NCBI RefSeq assembly: GCF_000427805.1
Contig: NZ_ATYS01000008.1
Location: forward strand, 141,975 to 191,493
From: Budvicia aquatica DSM 5075 = ATCC 35567
Lineage (GTDB): Bacteria > Pseudomonadota > Gammaproteobacteria > Enterobacterales > Enterobacteriaceae
Direction: 5' to 3'
Length of the DNA stretch: 49,519 bases
The notes under the pieces were generated by a model, which was not told where the DNA came from, did not search any database, and saw only the letters and a list, made by a program, of their open reading frames with translations. Below are positions 1 to 10,087 of the stretch, piece by piece. A program made the position numbers and the translations under genes. Each line of letters starts with the position of its first letter. Within the stretch, counting starts at the first letter, position 1.

Positions 1-11
1 GCCCCCTGCCA

Positions 12-1694
12 TTATTCGCCTTTAGCGGCTTTAAATGCTTCAGCCATAGCGTTAGAGAAACCACCGTCTTCTTGCTTAGCAGTGCTGTTATTCACTGTAG
101 CAACGGCTTCTTTCTCGTCAGCTTCATCTTTAGCACGTACAGACAGGCTGATAATACGGTTTTTGCGATCTACACCAGTGTATTTAGCTTCAACTTCGTC
201 ACCAACACTCAGGACTAAAGTTGCATCTTCAACACGGTCACGGGTTGCTTCAGAAGCACGCAGGTAGCCTTCAACGCCACCAGCTAATTCAACTGTAGCA
301 CCTTTTGCGTCAACTGCTGTAACTTTACCAGTAACAATTGCACCTTTCTTATTGATAGCAAGGTAATTGTTAAATGGATCTTCAGCCAGTTGCTTAACGC
401 CTAAGGAGATACGCTCACGTTCTGCATCAACTTGCAGTACAACTGCAGCGATTTCGTCACCTTTCTTGTAATCGCGAACGGCTTCTTCACCAACCACGTT
501 CCAAGAGATGTCAGATAAGTGAACCAGACCATCAATTCCGCCGTCTAAGCCGATGAAGATACCAAAGTCAGTGATTGACTTGATCTTACCTTCAACACGC
601 TCGCCCTTATTATGGGTTTCTGCGAATTGCTGCCATGGATTCATCTTGCACTGCTTCAGGCCTAGAGAGATACGACGACGTTCTTCGTCGATATCCAGAA
701 CCATAACTTCCACAACGTCACCAACGTTAACAACTTTGGATGGGTGGATGTTTTTGTTGGTCCAATCCATTTCTGAAACGTGTACCAGACCTTCAACGCC
801 TTCTTCGATTTCAACGAAGCAACCGTAGTCAGTCAGATTAGTCACACGACCAGTCAGTTTAGTACTTTCTGGATAACGCTTAGCAATTGCGACCCATGGA
901 TCTTCACCCAACTGCTTCAGACCCAGTGAAACACGGGTACGATCGCGGTCGAATTTAAGAACTTTAACCAGGATTTCATCGCCAACATTAACGATTTCGC
1001 TAGGATGCTTAACGCGCTTCCAAGCCATATCAGTAATATGTAACAGGCCGTCAACGCCACCCAAATCAACGAATGCACCGTAGTCAGTAAGGTTCTTAAC
1101 GATACCTTTAACTTCCATGCCTTCTTGCAGGTTTTCTAGCAGTTGATCGCGCTCTGCACTGTTTTCTGATTCGATTACAGCACGGCGAGAAACAACGACG
1201 TTGTTACGTTTTTGGTCAAGTTTGATAACCTTGAACTCAAGCTCTTTGCCTTCTAAATGCAGCGTGTCACGAACAGGACGCACATCTACCAGTGAACCAG
1301 GTAAGAACGCACGAATGCCGTTAAGCTCAACGGTAAATCCACCTTTGACCTTGCCATTGATAATACCAATAACAGTTGCAGCTTCTTCTGAAGCTTTTTC
1401 CAGCGTGATCCAAGCTTCATGACGCTTAGCTTTCTCACGGGATAGAAGGGTCTCACCAAAGCCATCTTCGATAGCGTCCAGTGCTACATCAACTTCATCA
1501 CCAACCTGGATTTCCAGTTCGCCCTGAGCGTTTTTGAACTGTTCTACTGGGATTGCAGATTCAGACTTCAGACCTGCGTCGACCAGAACAACGTCTTTAT
1601 CAATAGCGACAACAACGCCGCGTACGATGGAACCCGGACGGGTTTCAATTGTTTTCAGGGATTCTTCAAAGAGTTGAGCAAAAGATTCAGTCAT
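12..1694 (-). CDS. rpsA: 30S ribosomal protein S1
   Basis: S1 binds mRNA on the small ribosomal subunit and helps start translation on leaders with weak Shine-Dalgarno sites. The 560-residue product (E. coli 557) starts [20 protein letters not shown] and carries six S1 repeats, seen as recurring G-x-V blocks such as [18 protein letters not shown]. The open frame extends 35 codons further upstream, but the E. coli-like start at 1694 is clearly right. There is no strong ribosome site before it, only a GAAG about 10 bases upstream. That is the known feature of rpsA leaders in enterobacteria, where S1 represses its own translation. cmk lies upstream on the same strand, as in E. coli. The C-terminus ([15 protein letters not shown]) is complete. 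Confidence 0.98.
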   Translation of the reverse strand: MTESFAQLFEESLKTIETRPGSIVRGVVVAIDKDVVLVDAGLKSESAIPVEQFKNAQGELEIQVGDEVDVALDAIEDGFGETLLSREKAKRHEAWITLEKASEEAATVIGIINGKVKGGFTVELNGIRAFLPGSLVDVRPVRDTLHLEGKELEFKVIKLDQKRNNVVVSRRAVIESENSAERDQLLENLQEGMEVKGIVKNLTDYGAFVDLGGVDGLLHITDMAWKRVKHPSEIVNVGDEILVKVLKFDRDRTRVSLGLKQLGEDPWVAIAKRYPESTKLTGRVTNLTDYGCFVEIEEGVEGLVHVSEMDWTNKNIHPSKVVNVGDVVEVMVLDIDEERRRISLGLKQCKMNPWQQFAETHNKGERVEGKIKSITDFGIFIGLDGGIDGLVHLSDISWNVVGEEAVRDYKKGDEIAAVVLQVDAERERISLGVKQLAEDPFNNYLAINKKGAIVTGKVTAVDAKGATVELAGGVEGYLRASEATRDRVEDATLVLSVGDEVEAKYTGVDRKNRIISLSVRAKDEADEKEAVATVNNSTAKQEDGGFSNAMAEAFKAAKGE

Positions 1695-1836
1695 GTTGTT
1701 AATCTTCAGGATTCTTAAGTTTAACGTCCATCTAACATCTAGTCCGATGGGGTTGTTATAAATGCCCTGCTTACATCCTTGCAGCAGAGTGACACACAAA
1801 AGTTCGAGGCCGTCATTATCAGGCGACGAACAGTAA

Positions 1837-2514
1837 TTATTTTAGCACATTTCGGGCATAAACTAATGCGTGTTCGATAACTTCTTCTATCGACATATTG
1901 GTTGAATCCAATATCAGCGCATCACTTGCAGGCACTAAAGGCGCTACAGCCCGATTACGATCCCGGTAATCCCGTTCCTGTATTTCGGACAAAAGACGTT
2001 CAAATTTAACACAAAGGCCATTTTGCTGCAACTGTAGCATACGCCTTTGGGCTCTTTCTTCTGCACTGGCATCCAAAAAGATTTTTACCGGAGCATCAGG
2101 AAACACAATCGTTCCCATATCGCGACCATCAGCAATCAGGCCGGGGAATTCCCGAAAGGCCCTTTGACGACGTAATAACGCCTCCCTGACCCGAGGAAGT
2201 GCCGCTGCTTGCGATGCGGTATTGCCTACCGTTTCATTACGAATCTGGCTAGTAACGACCTCGCCTTCTAGAATCACTTGCAGTTTATTTTCTTGCGTAA
2301 TGAACTGAACGTCTAAATGAACCGCCAGAGGCACCAGAGCCTCTTCAGACGTAATGTCGACATTATGATGTAATGCCGCCAGTGCCAATACGCGATAAAT
2401 AGCGCCTGAATCGAGTAAATGCCAGCCAAGATTTTCGGCTAATGCCTGACAAAGCGTCCCCTTACCTGCACCACTAGGACCGTCAACCGTTATTACCGGG
2501 GCAATTGCCGCCAT
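1837..2514 (-). CDS. cmk: Cytidylate kinase
   Basis: The enzyme phosphorylates CMP and dCMP to the diphosphates in the cytoplasm, recycling nucleotides from RNA turnover. The 225-residue product begins [20 protein letters not shown], with the P-loop GPSGAGKGT at residues 12-20. The conserved [20 protein letters not shown] block and the lid region [13 protein letters not shown] are also present. The start at 2514 was chosen over an ATG 27 bases upstream because it is preceded by AAGGAG at good spacing and matches the E. coli N-terminus. It precedes rpsA on the same strand, as in E. coli. ycaL, which separates cmk from aroA in E. coli, is absent; the 242-base spacer holds only the aroA terminator. 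Confidence 0.97.
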   Translation of the reverse strand: MAAIAPVITVDGPSGAGKGTLCQALAENLGWHLLDSGAIYRVLALAALHHNVDITSEEALVPLAVHLDVQFITQENKLQVILEGEVVTSQIRNETVGNTASQAAALPRVREALLRRQRAFREFPGLIADGRDMGTIVFPDAPVKIFLDASAEERAQRRMLQLQQNGLCVKFERLLSEIQERDYRDRNRAVAPLVPASDALILDSTNMSIEEVIEHALVYARNVLK

Positions 2515-2702
2515 ACCTATCTCCTTAAGCGAGAGAATCAATCACAATGCTTGAGCATTTCAAATTCAGCTGATTATACCCATCATCAGCGATAACTGAC
2601 AGGAGATGTATTGGATTTACCAGAGGGAATTGGCCGGAGGGCTATGATTTTATGCAATAGATAAATAAACGGAGAAATGAGTAAGCAATTAATTCAATCA
2701 AT

Positions 2703-2743
2703 AAAACGGCGTTACAACGGCCTGAATGGACTAATGTAACGCC
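2703..2743 (-). terminator. Probable intrinsic terminator of aroA
   Basis: A perfect 9-base inverted repeat, GGCGTTACA (2708-2716) and TGTAACGCC (2735-2743), lies 14 bases past the aroA stop. On the minus strand it is followed by GTTTTATTG, so it reads as a rho-independent terminator for the serC-ygeA-aroA run. The loop is 18 bases, longer than usual. Confidence 0.7.
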
Positions 2744-2756
2744 TGATCAGCAATTC

Positions 2757-4043
2757 TTATGCTAACTGACTTAACAGGGCAAACTGCTTAAAGTAGTCAG
2801 GGAAGGTTTTTGCCGTACATTTTGGGTCTAAAATAGTTACCGGCGTATCGGAAAGCGCAACCAAAGAGAAGCACATCGCCATACGATGATCGTCATAAGT
2901 GGCTATTTCTGCATGATTAAGCGTTTTAGGCGGCACGACTCGAATATAGTCTTGCCCCTCTTCAACTTCGGCCCCCACTTTTCTTAGCTCAGTCGCCATC
3001 GCATTTAGTCGGTCGGTCTCTTTGACCCGCCAGTTATAAATATTACGGATAAGCGTCTCACCTTTGGCAAACAGTGCCGTTGTCGCAATAGTCATAGCGG
3101 CGTCAGGTATATGATTCATATCCATATCAATGCCGTTAAGTTCGCCGCGCTGGCACTCAATAAAATCACTACCCCAGGTGATTTTTGCCCCCATCATTTC
3201 CAGAACGTCAGCAAAGCGAATATCACCCTGAACGCTATTTTTACCAATTCCGGTAACTCTTACCGCACCGCCTTTAATCGCTGCTGCGGCCAGAAAATAC
3301 GATGCCGATGAGGCATCGCCTTCAACCAAATAATTTTCAGGTGAAATGTAGTGCTGCTGGCCTTGAATATGAAAAACCTGATAGTTGTCGTGGCTGACAT
3401 TAACGCCAAAGTCACGCATCATATGCAGGGTAATATCGATATAGGGCTTAGAAACTAAATCACCTTTAATGGTAATTTTAGTCTCTTTGATTGCCAGCGG
3501 CGCGGTCATTAACAATGCCGTTAAAAACTGGCTGGAAACGGAACCATCAACGGAAATATCTCCGCCTTCGAATCCGCCACGTAAGCGAAGCGGTGGATAG
3601 TTATCTTGTTCAAGATAATCAATCTTAGCTCCGCCTTGGCGTAAAGCGTCAACCAGATGGCCAATAGGGCGTTCTTTCATCCTTGGTTCACCGGTAAGGA
3701 CAATATCTCCATCACTCAAGCAAAGCGCCGCGGCCAGTGGTCTCATTGCCGTTCCGGCATTGCCTAAGAAAATCTCTAACGCACTGTTCGACTTTAAAGG
3801 GCCATCAATACCTTCAATATCACAAATAGTATGGCAATCAGATAATTGATAATGAATACCTAATGCTTTTAACGCATTAAGCATATGTCTAACGTCATCG
3901 CTGTCCAGCAAATTCGTTAACCGGGTTTTACCTTTCGCCATCGCAGCGAGTAACAACGCACGGTTTGAAACACTTTTTGAGCCGGGTAAATTAATCGTCC
4001 CGTTAAATTTTGCAATAGGCTGCAGAGTTAAAGATTCCAACAT
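2757..4043 (-). CDS. aroA: 3-phosphoshikimate 1-carboxyvinyltransferase (EPSP synthase)
   Basis: The enzyme joins phosphoenolpyruvate to shikimate-3-phosphate, the sixth step of the shikimate pathway to chorismate and the target of glyphosate. The 428-residue product (E. coli 427) starts [20 protein letters not shown]. Active-site blocks are intact: SKSVSNRA with Lys23 near the N-terminus, GNAGTAMRP at 94-102, [11 protein letters not shown] at 119-129, [11 protein letters not shown], and DDHRMAM near the C-terminus. The Gly and Pro of the GNAGTAMRP block are the glyphosate-sensitive class I residues. In E. coli aroA directly follows serC in one operon; here a racemase gene and a hairpin stand between them, so aroA may depend on read-through or its own promoter. 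Confidence 0.98.
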   Translation of the reverse strand: MLESLTLQPIAKFNGTINLPGSKSVSNRALLLAAMAKGKTRLTNLLDSDDVRHMLNALKALGIHYQLSDCHTICDIEGIDGPLKSNSALEIFLGNAGTAMRPLAAALCLSDGDIVLTGEPRMKERPIGHLVDALRQGGAKIDYLEQDNYPPLRLRGGFEGGDISVDGSVSSQFLTALLMTAPLAIKETKITIKGDLVSKPYIDITLHMMRDFGVNVSHDNYQVFHIQGQQHYISPENYLVEGDASSASYFLAAAAIKGGAVRVTGIGKNSVQGDIRFADVLEMMGAKITWGSDFIECQRGELNGIDMDMNHIPDAAMTIATTALFAKGETLIRNIYNWRVKETDRLNAMATELRKVGAEVEEGQDYIRVVPPKTLNHAEIATYDDHRMAMCFSLVALSDTPVTILDPKCTAKTFPDYFKQFALLSQLA

Positions 4044-4079
4044 GTATCAATCATCTCTTTATATCGTATTTTTATTAAT

Positions 4080-4110
4080 CAGAAAGCTATTACCCAAAAA
4101 TAGCTTTCTG
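4080..4110. other. Hairpin between ygeA and aroA
   Basis: An 11-base perfect inverted repeat (CAGAAAGCTAT and ATAGCTTTCTG around a 9-base loop) lies in the 82-base gap between the racemase and aroA. Neither strand has a T-run after it, so it is not a canonical terminator. It could be an RNA-processing or stability element, or a weak attenuator. Confidence 0.5.
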
Positions 4111-4125
4111 ATGATGAATTAGCCG

Positions 4126-4821
4126 CTATGGCTTAAGGGATATTTCTGCAGCCTGAACTGCGTGTATTTTTGCCGTGTCATACAGCGGAACGGATGCATC
4201 TTGCTCGCTGACCAGCAGCCCAATTTCGGTACATCCAAGAATAATACCCTGAGCGCCGTTATCCACTAGCCGTTGCATAATCTGGCTAAAAGCTTTGCGG
4301 GACTCATGGTTAATCTTCCCTAAGCAAAGCTCCTGATAAATCACCTGATGGACAATTTCCCGCTCAGCTTCATCAGGAACCACCACTTGAATATGGTGCT
4401 GTTCACTCAAGCGGCCTTTATAAAAGTCTTGTTCCATCGTAAAGCGGGTGCCTAGTAATCCGACCTTTTTAATGCCCTGCTGTTGAATCACACTGGCAGT
4501 GGCATCAGCAATATGACAAAGGGGGATAGAAACCGCTGCAACAATCCGGTCATATACCTTATGCATCGTATTAGTACAAATAACGATGAAATCAGCCCCG
4601 GCAGCCTCAAGTCGCTGAGCGGCATGGGACAATAGCTCACCGGCAGCATCCCAATCACCCTTCATTTGTAAACGCTCAACCTCTTGAAAATCAACGCTGA
4701 ACAGCACGACTTTGGCCGAATGCAAACCACCAAGGTGATGTTTAATGGTTTCATTAATATGGCGGTAATAAGGAATGGTTGATTCCCAACTCATTCCGCC
4801 AATTAGTCCGATGGTTTTCAT
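4126..4821 (-). CDS. ygeA: Asp/Glu-type amino acid racemase (YgeA family)
   Basis: The 231-residue protein belongs to the cofactor-independent aspartate/glutamate racemase family and is close to E. coli YgeA (start MKTIGLIGGMSWESTIPYYR). The two catalytic cysteines expected for the two-base mechanism are present: Cys82 in VICTNTMHK and Cys197 in ILGCTEIGLL. No signal peptide is seen, so it acts in the cytoplasm. AAGGAA stands 8 bases before the start. It sits between serC and aroA, on their strand, 54 bases after serC. This breaks the normally adjacent serC-aroA pair. YgeA-type enzymes have been described as broad-specificity racemases; the true substrate here cannot be read from sequence. 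Confidence 0.9.
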   Translation of the reverse strand: MKTIGLIGGMSWESTIPYYRHINETIKHHLGGLHSAKVVLFSVDFQEVERLQMKGDWDAAGELLSHAAQRLEAAGADFIVICTNTMHKVYDRIVAAVSIPLCHIADATASVIQQQGIKKVGLLGTRFTMEQDFYKGRLSEQHHIQVVVPDEAEREIVHQVIYQELCLGKINHESRKAFSQIMQRLVDNGAQGIILGCTEIGLLVSEQDASVPLYDTAKIHAVQAAEISLKP

Positions 4822-4875
4822 CTGGCCAGTTCCTTATTTAAGAGTCTAACTTTTCTAATTTACAGCGCTAACAGA

Positions 4876-5961
4876 TTAGCCATGACGACGTTCAAAATCA
4901 GCCATAAACGCAGTTAATGCTTGTACGCCAGCTAATGGCATGGCGTTATAAAGTGACGCCCGCATACCGCCTAAAACACGGTGGCCTTTCAGTGCGTGCA
5001 GGCCGGCTGATTTAGACTCTTCAAGGAAGACTTTATCTAAATTACCATCAGCAAGCTGGAATGGAACGTTCATCCACGAACGGTTAGCCGGAGCAATACC
5101 GTTACGATAAAAATCGCTGCGATCGACAAAGTCATACAGATGCGCGGCTTTTTCTTGGTTACGGCGACCAATCTCAATCAATCCGCCCTGAGCTTTTAGC
5201 CACTTGAACACTAAGCCAGACAGATACCAGGCAAATGTGGGCGGCGTATTGAACATCGAATCACACTCATTCAATACGGTGTAATCCAGTATCGATGGGG
5301 TTTCTTTACGAGCCTTGCCTAACAAATCTTCCCGAACAATGATCACCGTAATACCGGCTGGGCCAATATTCTTCTGAGCACCGGCATAAATCACACCATA
5401 GCGGCTGACGTCCATCGGACGGGAAAGTATGGTTGATGATAAATCTGCAACCACAACCTTATCGCCAAAATCCGGTTGTTCATCGATGGCAATACCACCG
5501 ATCGTTTCATTAGGGCAATAATGAACATAAGCGGATTTATCATTTAATACCCAATCTTTCATTGGCTTAATGCCAGATAAACCATCAATTTGAGTTTTTA
5601 CATCAATGGCATTAGGTGAACAATATTTTTGAGCTTCTTCAATAGCGCTGTGAGCCCAGTATCCGCCATCAATATAATCAGCCTGATTATTATCCCCTAA
5701 CAGATTGAGCGGAACGGCAGAAAATTGTGCGCGCGCTCCGCCATGACTAAATAACACTTTATAATTTTCAGGAATTTTAAGCAGATCGCGTAAGTCCTGC
5801 TCAGCGGTTTCAGCCACCTGAATAAACTCTTTACTACGATGGCTAATCTCCATCACCGAAGTGCCCAGTCCTTGCCAGTCACAAAGTTCTTGCTGAGCCT
5901 GACGCAACACTTCCACCGGCAACATTGCCGGGCCTGCGCTAAAATTAAATACCTGTGCCAT
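4876..5961 (-). CDS. serC: Phosphoserine aminotransferase
   Basis: The PLP enzyme makes 3-phosphoserine from 3-phosphohydroxypyruvate in serine synthesis, and 4-phosphohydroxythreonine in pyridoxal phosphate synthesis. The 361-residue product (E. coli 362) starts [20 protein letters not shown]. The PLP lysine is Lys197 in [10 protein letters not shown]. Other family blocks present are [16 protein letters not shown] and [17 protein letters not shown]. The one-residue difference from E. coli is a missing Ala in VVVADLSS, just before the lysine. It is the first gene of the serC-ygeA-aroA run. The 265-base upstream spacer must contain its promoter; I could not assign one with confidence. Confidence 0.98.
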   Translation of the reverse strand: MAQVFNFSAGPAMLPVEVLRQAQQELCDWQGLGTSVMEISHRSKEFIQVAETAEQDLRDLLKIPENYKVLFSHGGARAQFSAVPLNLLGDNNQADYIDGGYWAHSAIEEAQKYCSPNAIDVKTQIDGLSGIKPMKDWVLNDKSAYVHYCPNETIGGIAIDEQPDFGDKVVVADLSSTILSRPMDVSRYGVIYAGAQKNIGPAGITVIIVREDLLGKARKETPSILDYTVLNECDSMFNTPPTFAWYLSGLVFKWLKAQGGLIEIGRRNQEKAAHLYDFVDRSDFYRNGIAPANRSWMNVPFQLADGNLDKVFLEESKSAGLHALKGHRVLGGMRASLYNAMPLAGVQALTAFMADFERRHG

Positions 5962-6226
5962 TTATCTTCACCGCCCTGATAGAAATTATGTGTTTCATTT
6001 TAGAAAAGAGATTATCGGTTTTATCATTCACTTAGTTTTGCTGCAATGCTTATTGTGGATAAGATTCGATTAAATCAATCAAGCTAAATAATCTATAGCG
6101 GGATAGGGAAACACAGAAATACTGCCCATTTGAGTAAAAATGAAGGAATAAGCCAGCTAATTTAGGAAAATTAAGATATTGACGTCACATTGTCGCCGAT
6201 GACAGAAGAAATACCATCGTTATTGA

Positions 6227-6913
6227 TTATTGTGTGACGCAAATTTGTGGCACAAGATCTGACTTCCGATATTCAGTTTGGTGAGTTTTAAGGTAATCCA
6301 TCACGCTGCCAGAGGTCATTTTAAAGGTCGTTGAAATATCCATGCCGGCACTTTTCAGACCTTTAGCCGTCCAGTTATTGCAGGTGTTAAACATTGAGTA
6401 ACGCCCGACGCCATCATAAAACTCGCTATTGCCATAAATTCCGCGTTTCAAACGTATAACCTCGCCCTGTTCATCGCGGTTAAAACTGTCGGCAATAAAA
6501 GCCACCAGGCTATTTAATTGATTATCGGTTATTTCAACGCTGAAAATATCACTTTCACTAAAGTAGCGCTCTGGATCTGTGGGCACAGAAACCACATGCA
6601 TTACTGCACCAGTCGACCAGAACATAGCCTGTAACGTTAAGCCCGTTGTCACTTCCTGAGCCTGATAAAAACCTTTATCTCCCCAACCAATCTCATACCA
6701 ATTCCCATGGCTAAATCGTTCAGTTAACTGTGGCAGATAAATGTCCATTCTCTTCGCTGGTACCACAATACCCGTATGCCAACCATGGCTAACAATATAA
6801 ACCTGATTAGAGCTACTCTCTTCAGGTTCAGACAATGGAATACTGACATTAGGCAGGCCGGAACATCCGGCAATCAACAAAACGGACAGCAACACACAAT
6901 ATTTTTTAAGCAT
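6227..6913 (-). CDS. DUF2459 / TIGR02117-type lipoprotein, function unknown
   Basis: The predicted 228-residue lipoprotein begins MLKKYCVLLSVLLIAGCSG, a lipoprotein signal with the lipobox LIAG and the lipidated cysteine at 17. The frame is open 34 codons further up, but AAGGA 8 bases before 6913 and the signal peptide fix this start. The mature domain carries the DUF2459 signatures VSHGWHTGIVVP (41-52), IGWGDKGFY (75-83) and NTCNNWTAKGL (176-186). Histidines 43 and 46 come early and Cys178 late, the order seen in circularly permuted NlpC/P60 (papain-like) enzymes such as YiiX and LRAT. An envelope cysteine amidase or transferase is therefore possible, by inference only. It lies 107 bases after ansB on the same strand. 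Confidence 0.8.
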   Translation of the reverse strand: MLKKYCVLLSVLLIAGCSGLPNVSIPLSEPEESSSNQVYIVSHGWHTGIVVPAKRMDIYLPQLTERFSHGNWYEIGWGDKGFYQAQEVTTGLTLQAMFWSTGAVMHVVSVPTDPERYFSESDIFSVEITDNQLNSLVAFIADSFNRDEQGEVIRLKRGIYGNSEFYDGVGRYSMFNTCNNWTAKGLKSAGMDISTTFKMTSGSVMDYLKTHQTEYRKSDLVPQICVTQ

Positions 6914-6976
6914 ACGCGTTTTCCTTAACTCGTCTATTAATGACATCCTGTCTTTTCGTATCGAAATATAGACGGT

Positions 6977-7002
6977 GGACAGCGCAGAATTATACGCTGT
7001 CC
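6977..7002. other. Hairpin between ansB and the DUF2459 gene
   Basis: A perfect 8-base inverted repeat, GGACAGCG and CGCTGTCC around a 10-base loop, starts 18 bases past the ansB stop. No T-run follows on the minus strand, so termination would be inefficient at best. It may limit read-through or protect the ansB 3' end. Confidence 0.4.
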
Positions 7003-7020
7003 CGTAACCACTCACTATGA

Positions 7021-8070
7021 TTAATATTCGTTAAAAATTCGCTGAATTTCAGCCGGATCTTTAGTTTTGGTTAATGCCAGTTGCAACAGCACTCTCGCTT
7101 TTTGCGGATTTAATGTGCCTGACGCCACAAAACCATATTTCACATCATCAATCTCAGCATCTTGGGTGGTTGAACCCGTCGGCACACGAGAAGATCGAAC
7201 CACGGCTACACCTTGTTCTCTTGCCTGAGTTAATGCTTCAAATAACGTATTATATAAATTACCGTTACCGACACCCGCCGAAACGATGCCTTGAGTACCT
7301 TCCGCGATTAGAGCCTTAACCGGTGCCGCTGAAGCATTGGAATAACTATAAACAATGTCAACTTTCGGTAATGACGTTAGTGAGCTAACGTCGAATGAGG
7401 ACGCATTAGTATGCTTGCGAGTCGGCATGCGCTGATAGTCAACTTTGCCATTATGAATATATCCCAGAGCACCATAGTTCACGCTTTTAAAGGTCTGTAC
7501 TGCTGTCGTGCTGGTTTTAGTGACATCGCGAGCATCAAGCACAGCATCGTTCATCGCGACTAAAACACCCCGGCCAGCCGAATTCTTATCCGATGCGACA
7601 ACCACGGCATTATAGAGGTTGAACGGTCCGTCAGCACTCATTGCCGTTGCCGGCCGCATAGAACCAACCATAACCACGGGTTTATCACACTTAACCGTCA
7701 GATTGAGAAAATAGGCTGTCTCTTCCATGGTGTCAGTACCATGAGTAATGACAAAACCATCGCTGCCGGAACACCCCTGATTAATGGCATTGGCCAACTT
7801 TAACCAGACCTGATCGTTCATATCCTGTGAACCGATATTAACAATCTGCTCACCTTTAATTTTAGCAATATCTTTAAGCTGAGGTACTGCTTCGACCAAT
7901 TTATCAACGCCAAACTGGCCCGCTACGTAGTTTGATTTTGTTTCAGAAATGCCGCCGCCAGCAATGGTTCCACCGGTAGCTAATACAGTAATTGTAGGTA
8001 GTTCAGCGAGGACGGGCAGCGTAAAACAGCATAACAGCGCACCAAGGGCGGACTTTTTAAATACCAACAT
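7021..8070 (-). CDS. ansB: Periplasmic L-asparaginase II
   Basis: The enzyme hydrolyses asparagine to aspartate and ammonia in the periplasm, feeding fumarate respiration during anaerobic growth. The 349-residue precursor (E. coli 348) starts MLVFKKSALGALLCCFTLPVLA, a Sec signal with likely cleavage after residue 22. ATGGTIAGGG holds the nucleophile Thr35 (Thr12 of the mature E. coli enzyme), and HGTDT at 110-114 holds the second catalytic Thr112-Asp113. The family's disulfide cysteines are present (Cys100 and the Cys of TVKCDKP). Two further ATGs lie just upstream; 8070 is preferred because AGGAG stands 8 bases before it but only 2 bases before the ATG at 8076. It is divergent from ycaO. Confidence 0.97.
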   Translation of the reverse strand: MLVFKKSALGALLCCFTLPVLAELPTITVLATGGTIAGGGISETKSNYVAGQFGVDKLVEAVPQLKDIAKIKGEQIVNIGSQDMNDQVWLKLANAINQGCSGSDGFVITHGTDTMEETAYFLNLTVKCDKPVVMVGSMRPATAMSADGPFNLYNAVVVASDKNSAGRGVLVAMNDAVLDARDVTKTSTTAVQTFKSVNYGALGYIHNGKVDYQRMPTRKHTNASSFDVSSLTSLPKVDIVYSYSNASAAPVKALIAEGTQGIVSAGVGNGNLYNTLFEALTQAREQGVAVVRSSRVPTGSTTQDAEIDDVKYGFVASGTLNPQKARVLLQLALTKTKDPAEIQRIFNEY

Positions 8071-8269
8071 ACTCATAGCTCCTGTTTGCAATTATCAAGA
8101 ATGACAAAATTGACTAATTGAATTATCTACATATTTTAGTTTTTTTCTGTGACAGTCCGCCCGAGAACTAACATTACTAGAGCTATGACTAAAAACACCG
8201 TATGATTAACACAATGATAACCGTCCCACCCCCGATAATTTCTTCGGTAAATCAAGAGCCTGAACATTA

Positions 8270-10033
8270 ATGCAAACAGATATGCAAACCTTTATTCCCG
8301 GCAAAGACGCCGCACTGGAAGATTCTATCGCCCGCTTTCAGCAAAAGCTAAATAAGCTAGGATTTAACATTGAAGAAGCGTCCTGGCTAAATCCCATTCC
8401 TAACGTTTGGTCAGTTCATATTCGGGACAAGGATTGCCCTCTGTGTTTTACCAATGGGAAAGGCGCAACCCAAAAAGCAGCCTTAGCTTCAGCGTTGGGA
8501 GAATACTTTGAACGTCTGTCGACTAACTATTTCTTTGCTGACTTCTACTTAGGCAAAACCATTTCACAGGGTGATTTTGTCCATTATCCTAATGAGAAAT
8601 GGTTTGCAATTCCGCAGGATGACTCTCTGCCAGAAGGAATATTAGATCCTCATTTACAGCGCTTTTATGATCCTGAACAAAATCTGGCCGCCAGCGGGCT
8701 TGTCGACTTGCAGTCAGGCAATACAGAGCGTGGCATTTGTGCTCTGCCCTTTACCCGTCAATCCGACCTACAAACCGTTTATATCCCGATGAATATTATC
8801 GGAAATTTATATGTATCTAACGGTATGTCAGCTGGCAATAATATGAATGAAGCGCGAGTTCAGGCGTTGTCAGAGATTTTTGAACGCTTTGTAAAAAATC
8901 GCATTATCGCAGAAGCGATCAGCCTGCCTGAAATTCCGGCAGAAATTATCAAACGCTATCCGCAGGTTGAGGAAGCCATTAACACACTGGAAGCCGAAGG
9001 GTTCCCAATATTCTCTTATGATGCCTCGTTGGGGGGTAAGTATCCGGTTATTTGTGTTGTGCTGTTCAATCCGGAAAATGGGAGCTGTTTTGCCTCCTTT
9101 GGCGCTCATCCTGATTTTGGTGTAGCCCTTGAACGTACCGTAACCGAATTACTTCAAGGCCGCAGCCTGAAAGACCTCGATGCTTTCAGCGCACCGACCT
9201 TCGATAATGAAGAGATTGCTGATTACGCTAACTTAGAAACTCACTTTATTGATTCAAGCGGCTTAATATCTTGGGATTTATTTAAACAACAGTCTGACTA
9301 TGACTTTGTTGATTGGAACTTTAGTGGTTCAACAGAAGAAGAGTTCAGCACGTTGATGGATATCTTCAAGCTTGATGAGGTTGAAGTTTATATCGCTGAT
9401 TATCGGCATTTAGATGTCGATGCTTGCCGGATATTAGCGCCGGGCATGTCCGATATTTACCCAGTGGAAGACCTACAGCTGGCTAATAACAATATGGGAC
9501 AGCATTTAAGAGAGACGATTCTTAACTTACCATCAAGTAATTTGCCGCCGGCTGAATATTTGGCATTAATCGAACAGTTAGATAATGAAGGTTTGGATGA
9601 CTTTGTTCGGGTTCGTGAACTATTGGGAATGGCTACCGGTTCTAATAATGCGTGGAGTATCTTGCGTATCGGTGAGCTTAAATCGATGTTAGCTCTGGCC
9701 GGGGGTGACTTAGACCAAGCATTAAGCTGGGTTGAATGGACACAAGAGTTTAATGCATCCCTGTTTGATAAACAAAGACGAAATTATTATCGCTGCCTGC
9801 AAACGCTGCTACTAATGAAACTCGATCCTGAAGAACGCGATGAAGAACAGTTGAACCCTGCTTTTTACCGCATGTATGGTGAAGACACCGTAAAAACCGT
9901 CTGGAGTAATATTCACGGAGAACAACGCTTCTACGGCATTTTTGATATAGATCAAGATTTAACAAATCTTCAAGCACACCAGTCATTACTCGCTGCTTAT
10001 CAAAAACTACAGACGGCTAAACGTCTGGCGTAA
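8270..10033 (+). CDS. ycaO: YcaO, ATP-dependent cyclodehydratase-family protein
   Basis: The 587-residue protein is close to E. coli YcaO along its whole length. The YcaO ATP-binding domain fills the N-terminal two thirds (ALGEYFERLSTNYFF, MSAGNNMNEARVQALSE and FGVALERTVTELLQGR blocks). A helical repeat-like C-terminal extension follows (GGDLDQALSWVEW). In E. coli YcaO has been linked to RimO-dependent beta-methylthiolation of ribosomal protein S12; the chemistry is not settled. No precursor peptide or azoline-type cluster is nearby, so a RiPP role is unlikely. The start could also be the ATG at 8282, which fits the E. coli start (MTQTFIPGKD) better. Neither ATG has a strong ribosome site. 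It precedes focA, as in E. coli. Confidence 0.95.
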   Translation: MQTDMQTFIPGKDAALEDSIARFQQKLNKLGFNIEEASWLNPIPNVWSVHIRDKDCPLCFTNGKGATQKAALASALGEYFERLSTNYFFADFYLGKTISQGDFVHYPNEKWFAIPQDDSLPEGILDPHLQRFYDPEQNLAASGLVDLQSGNTERGICALPFTRQSDLQTVYIPMNIIGNLYVSNGMSAGNNMNEARVQALSEIFERFVKNRIIAEAISLPEIPAEIIKRYPQVEEAINTLEAEGFPIFSYDASLGGKYPVICVVLFNPENGSCFASFGAHPDFGVALERTVTELLQGRSLKDLDAFSAPTFDNEEIADYANLETHFIDSSGLISWDLFKQQSDYDFVDWNFSGSTEEEFSTLMDIFKLDEVEVYIADYRHLDVDACRILAPGMSDIYPVEDLQLANNNMGQHLRETILNLPSSNLPPAEYLALIEQLDNEGLDDFVRVRELLGMATGSNNAWSILRIGELKSMLALAGGDLDQALSWVEWTQEFNASLFDKQRRNYYRCLQTLLLMKLDPEERDEEQLNPAFYRMYGEDTVKTVWSNIHGEQRFYGIFDIDQDLTNLQAHQSLLAAYQKLQTAKRLA

Positions 10034-10047
10034 ATAACTAATTAAAT

Positions 10048-10087
10048 AACAAGGTTCTTTATATAAAATAGAGAACTTTGTTACTTT
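10048..10087 (+). terminator. Possible terminator after ycaO
   Basis: AACAAGGTTCT (10048-10058) and AGAACTTTGTT (10072-10082) can form an 11-pair stem with one G-U pair, 14 bases past the ycaO stop. The tail ACTTTAATATT is only moderately T-rich. It would separate ycaO from the focA promoter region. Confidence 0.45.

Noticed and set aside
8092-8269. CRP or FNR site in the ansB-ycaO spacer
   Set aside because: Only half sites (TGTGA near 8147, ATCAA near 8254) are present without a partner at the right spacing, although ansB is known to use both regulators in E. coli.
8270-10033. Azoline-forming RiPP cluster based on YcaO
   Set aside because: No precursor peptide, partner E1-like protein or transporter is adjacent; the sequence is the housekeeping ycaO next to focA.
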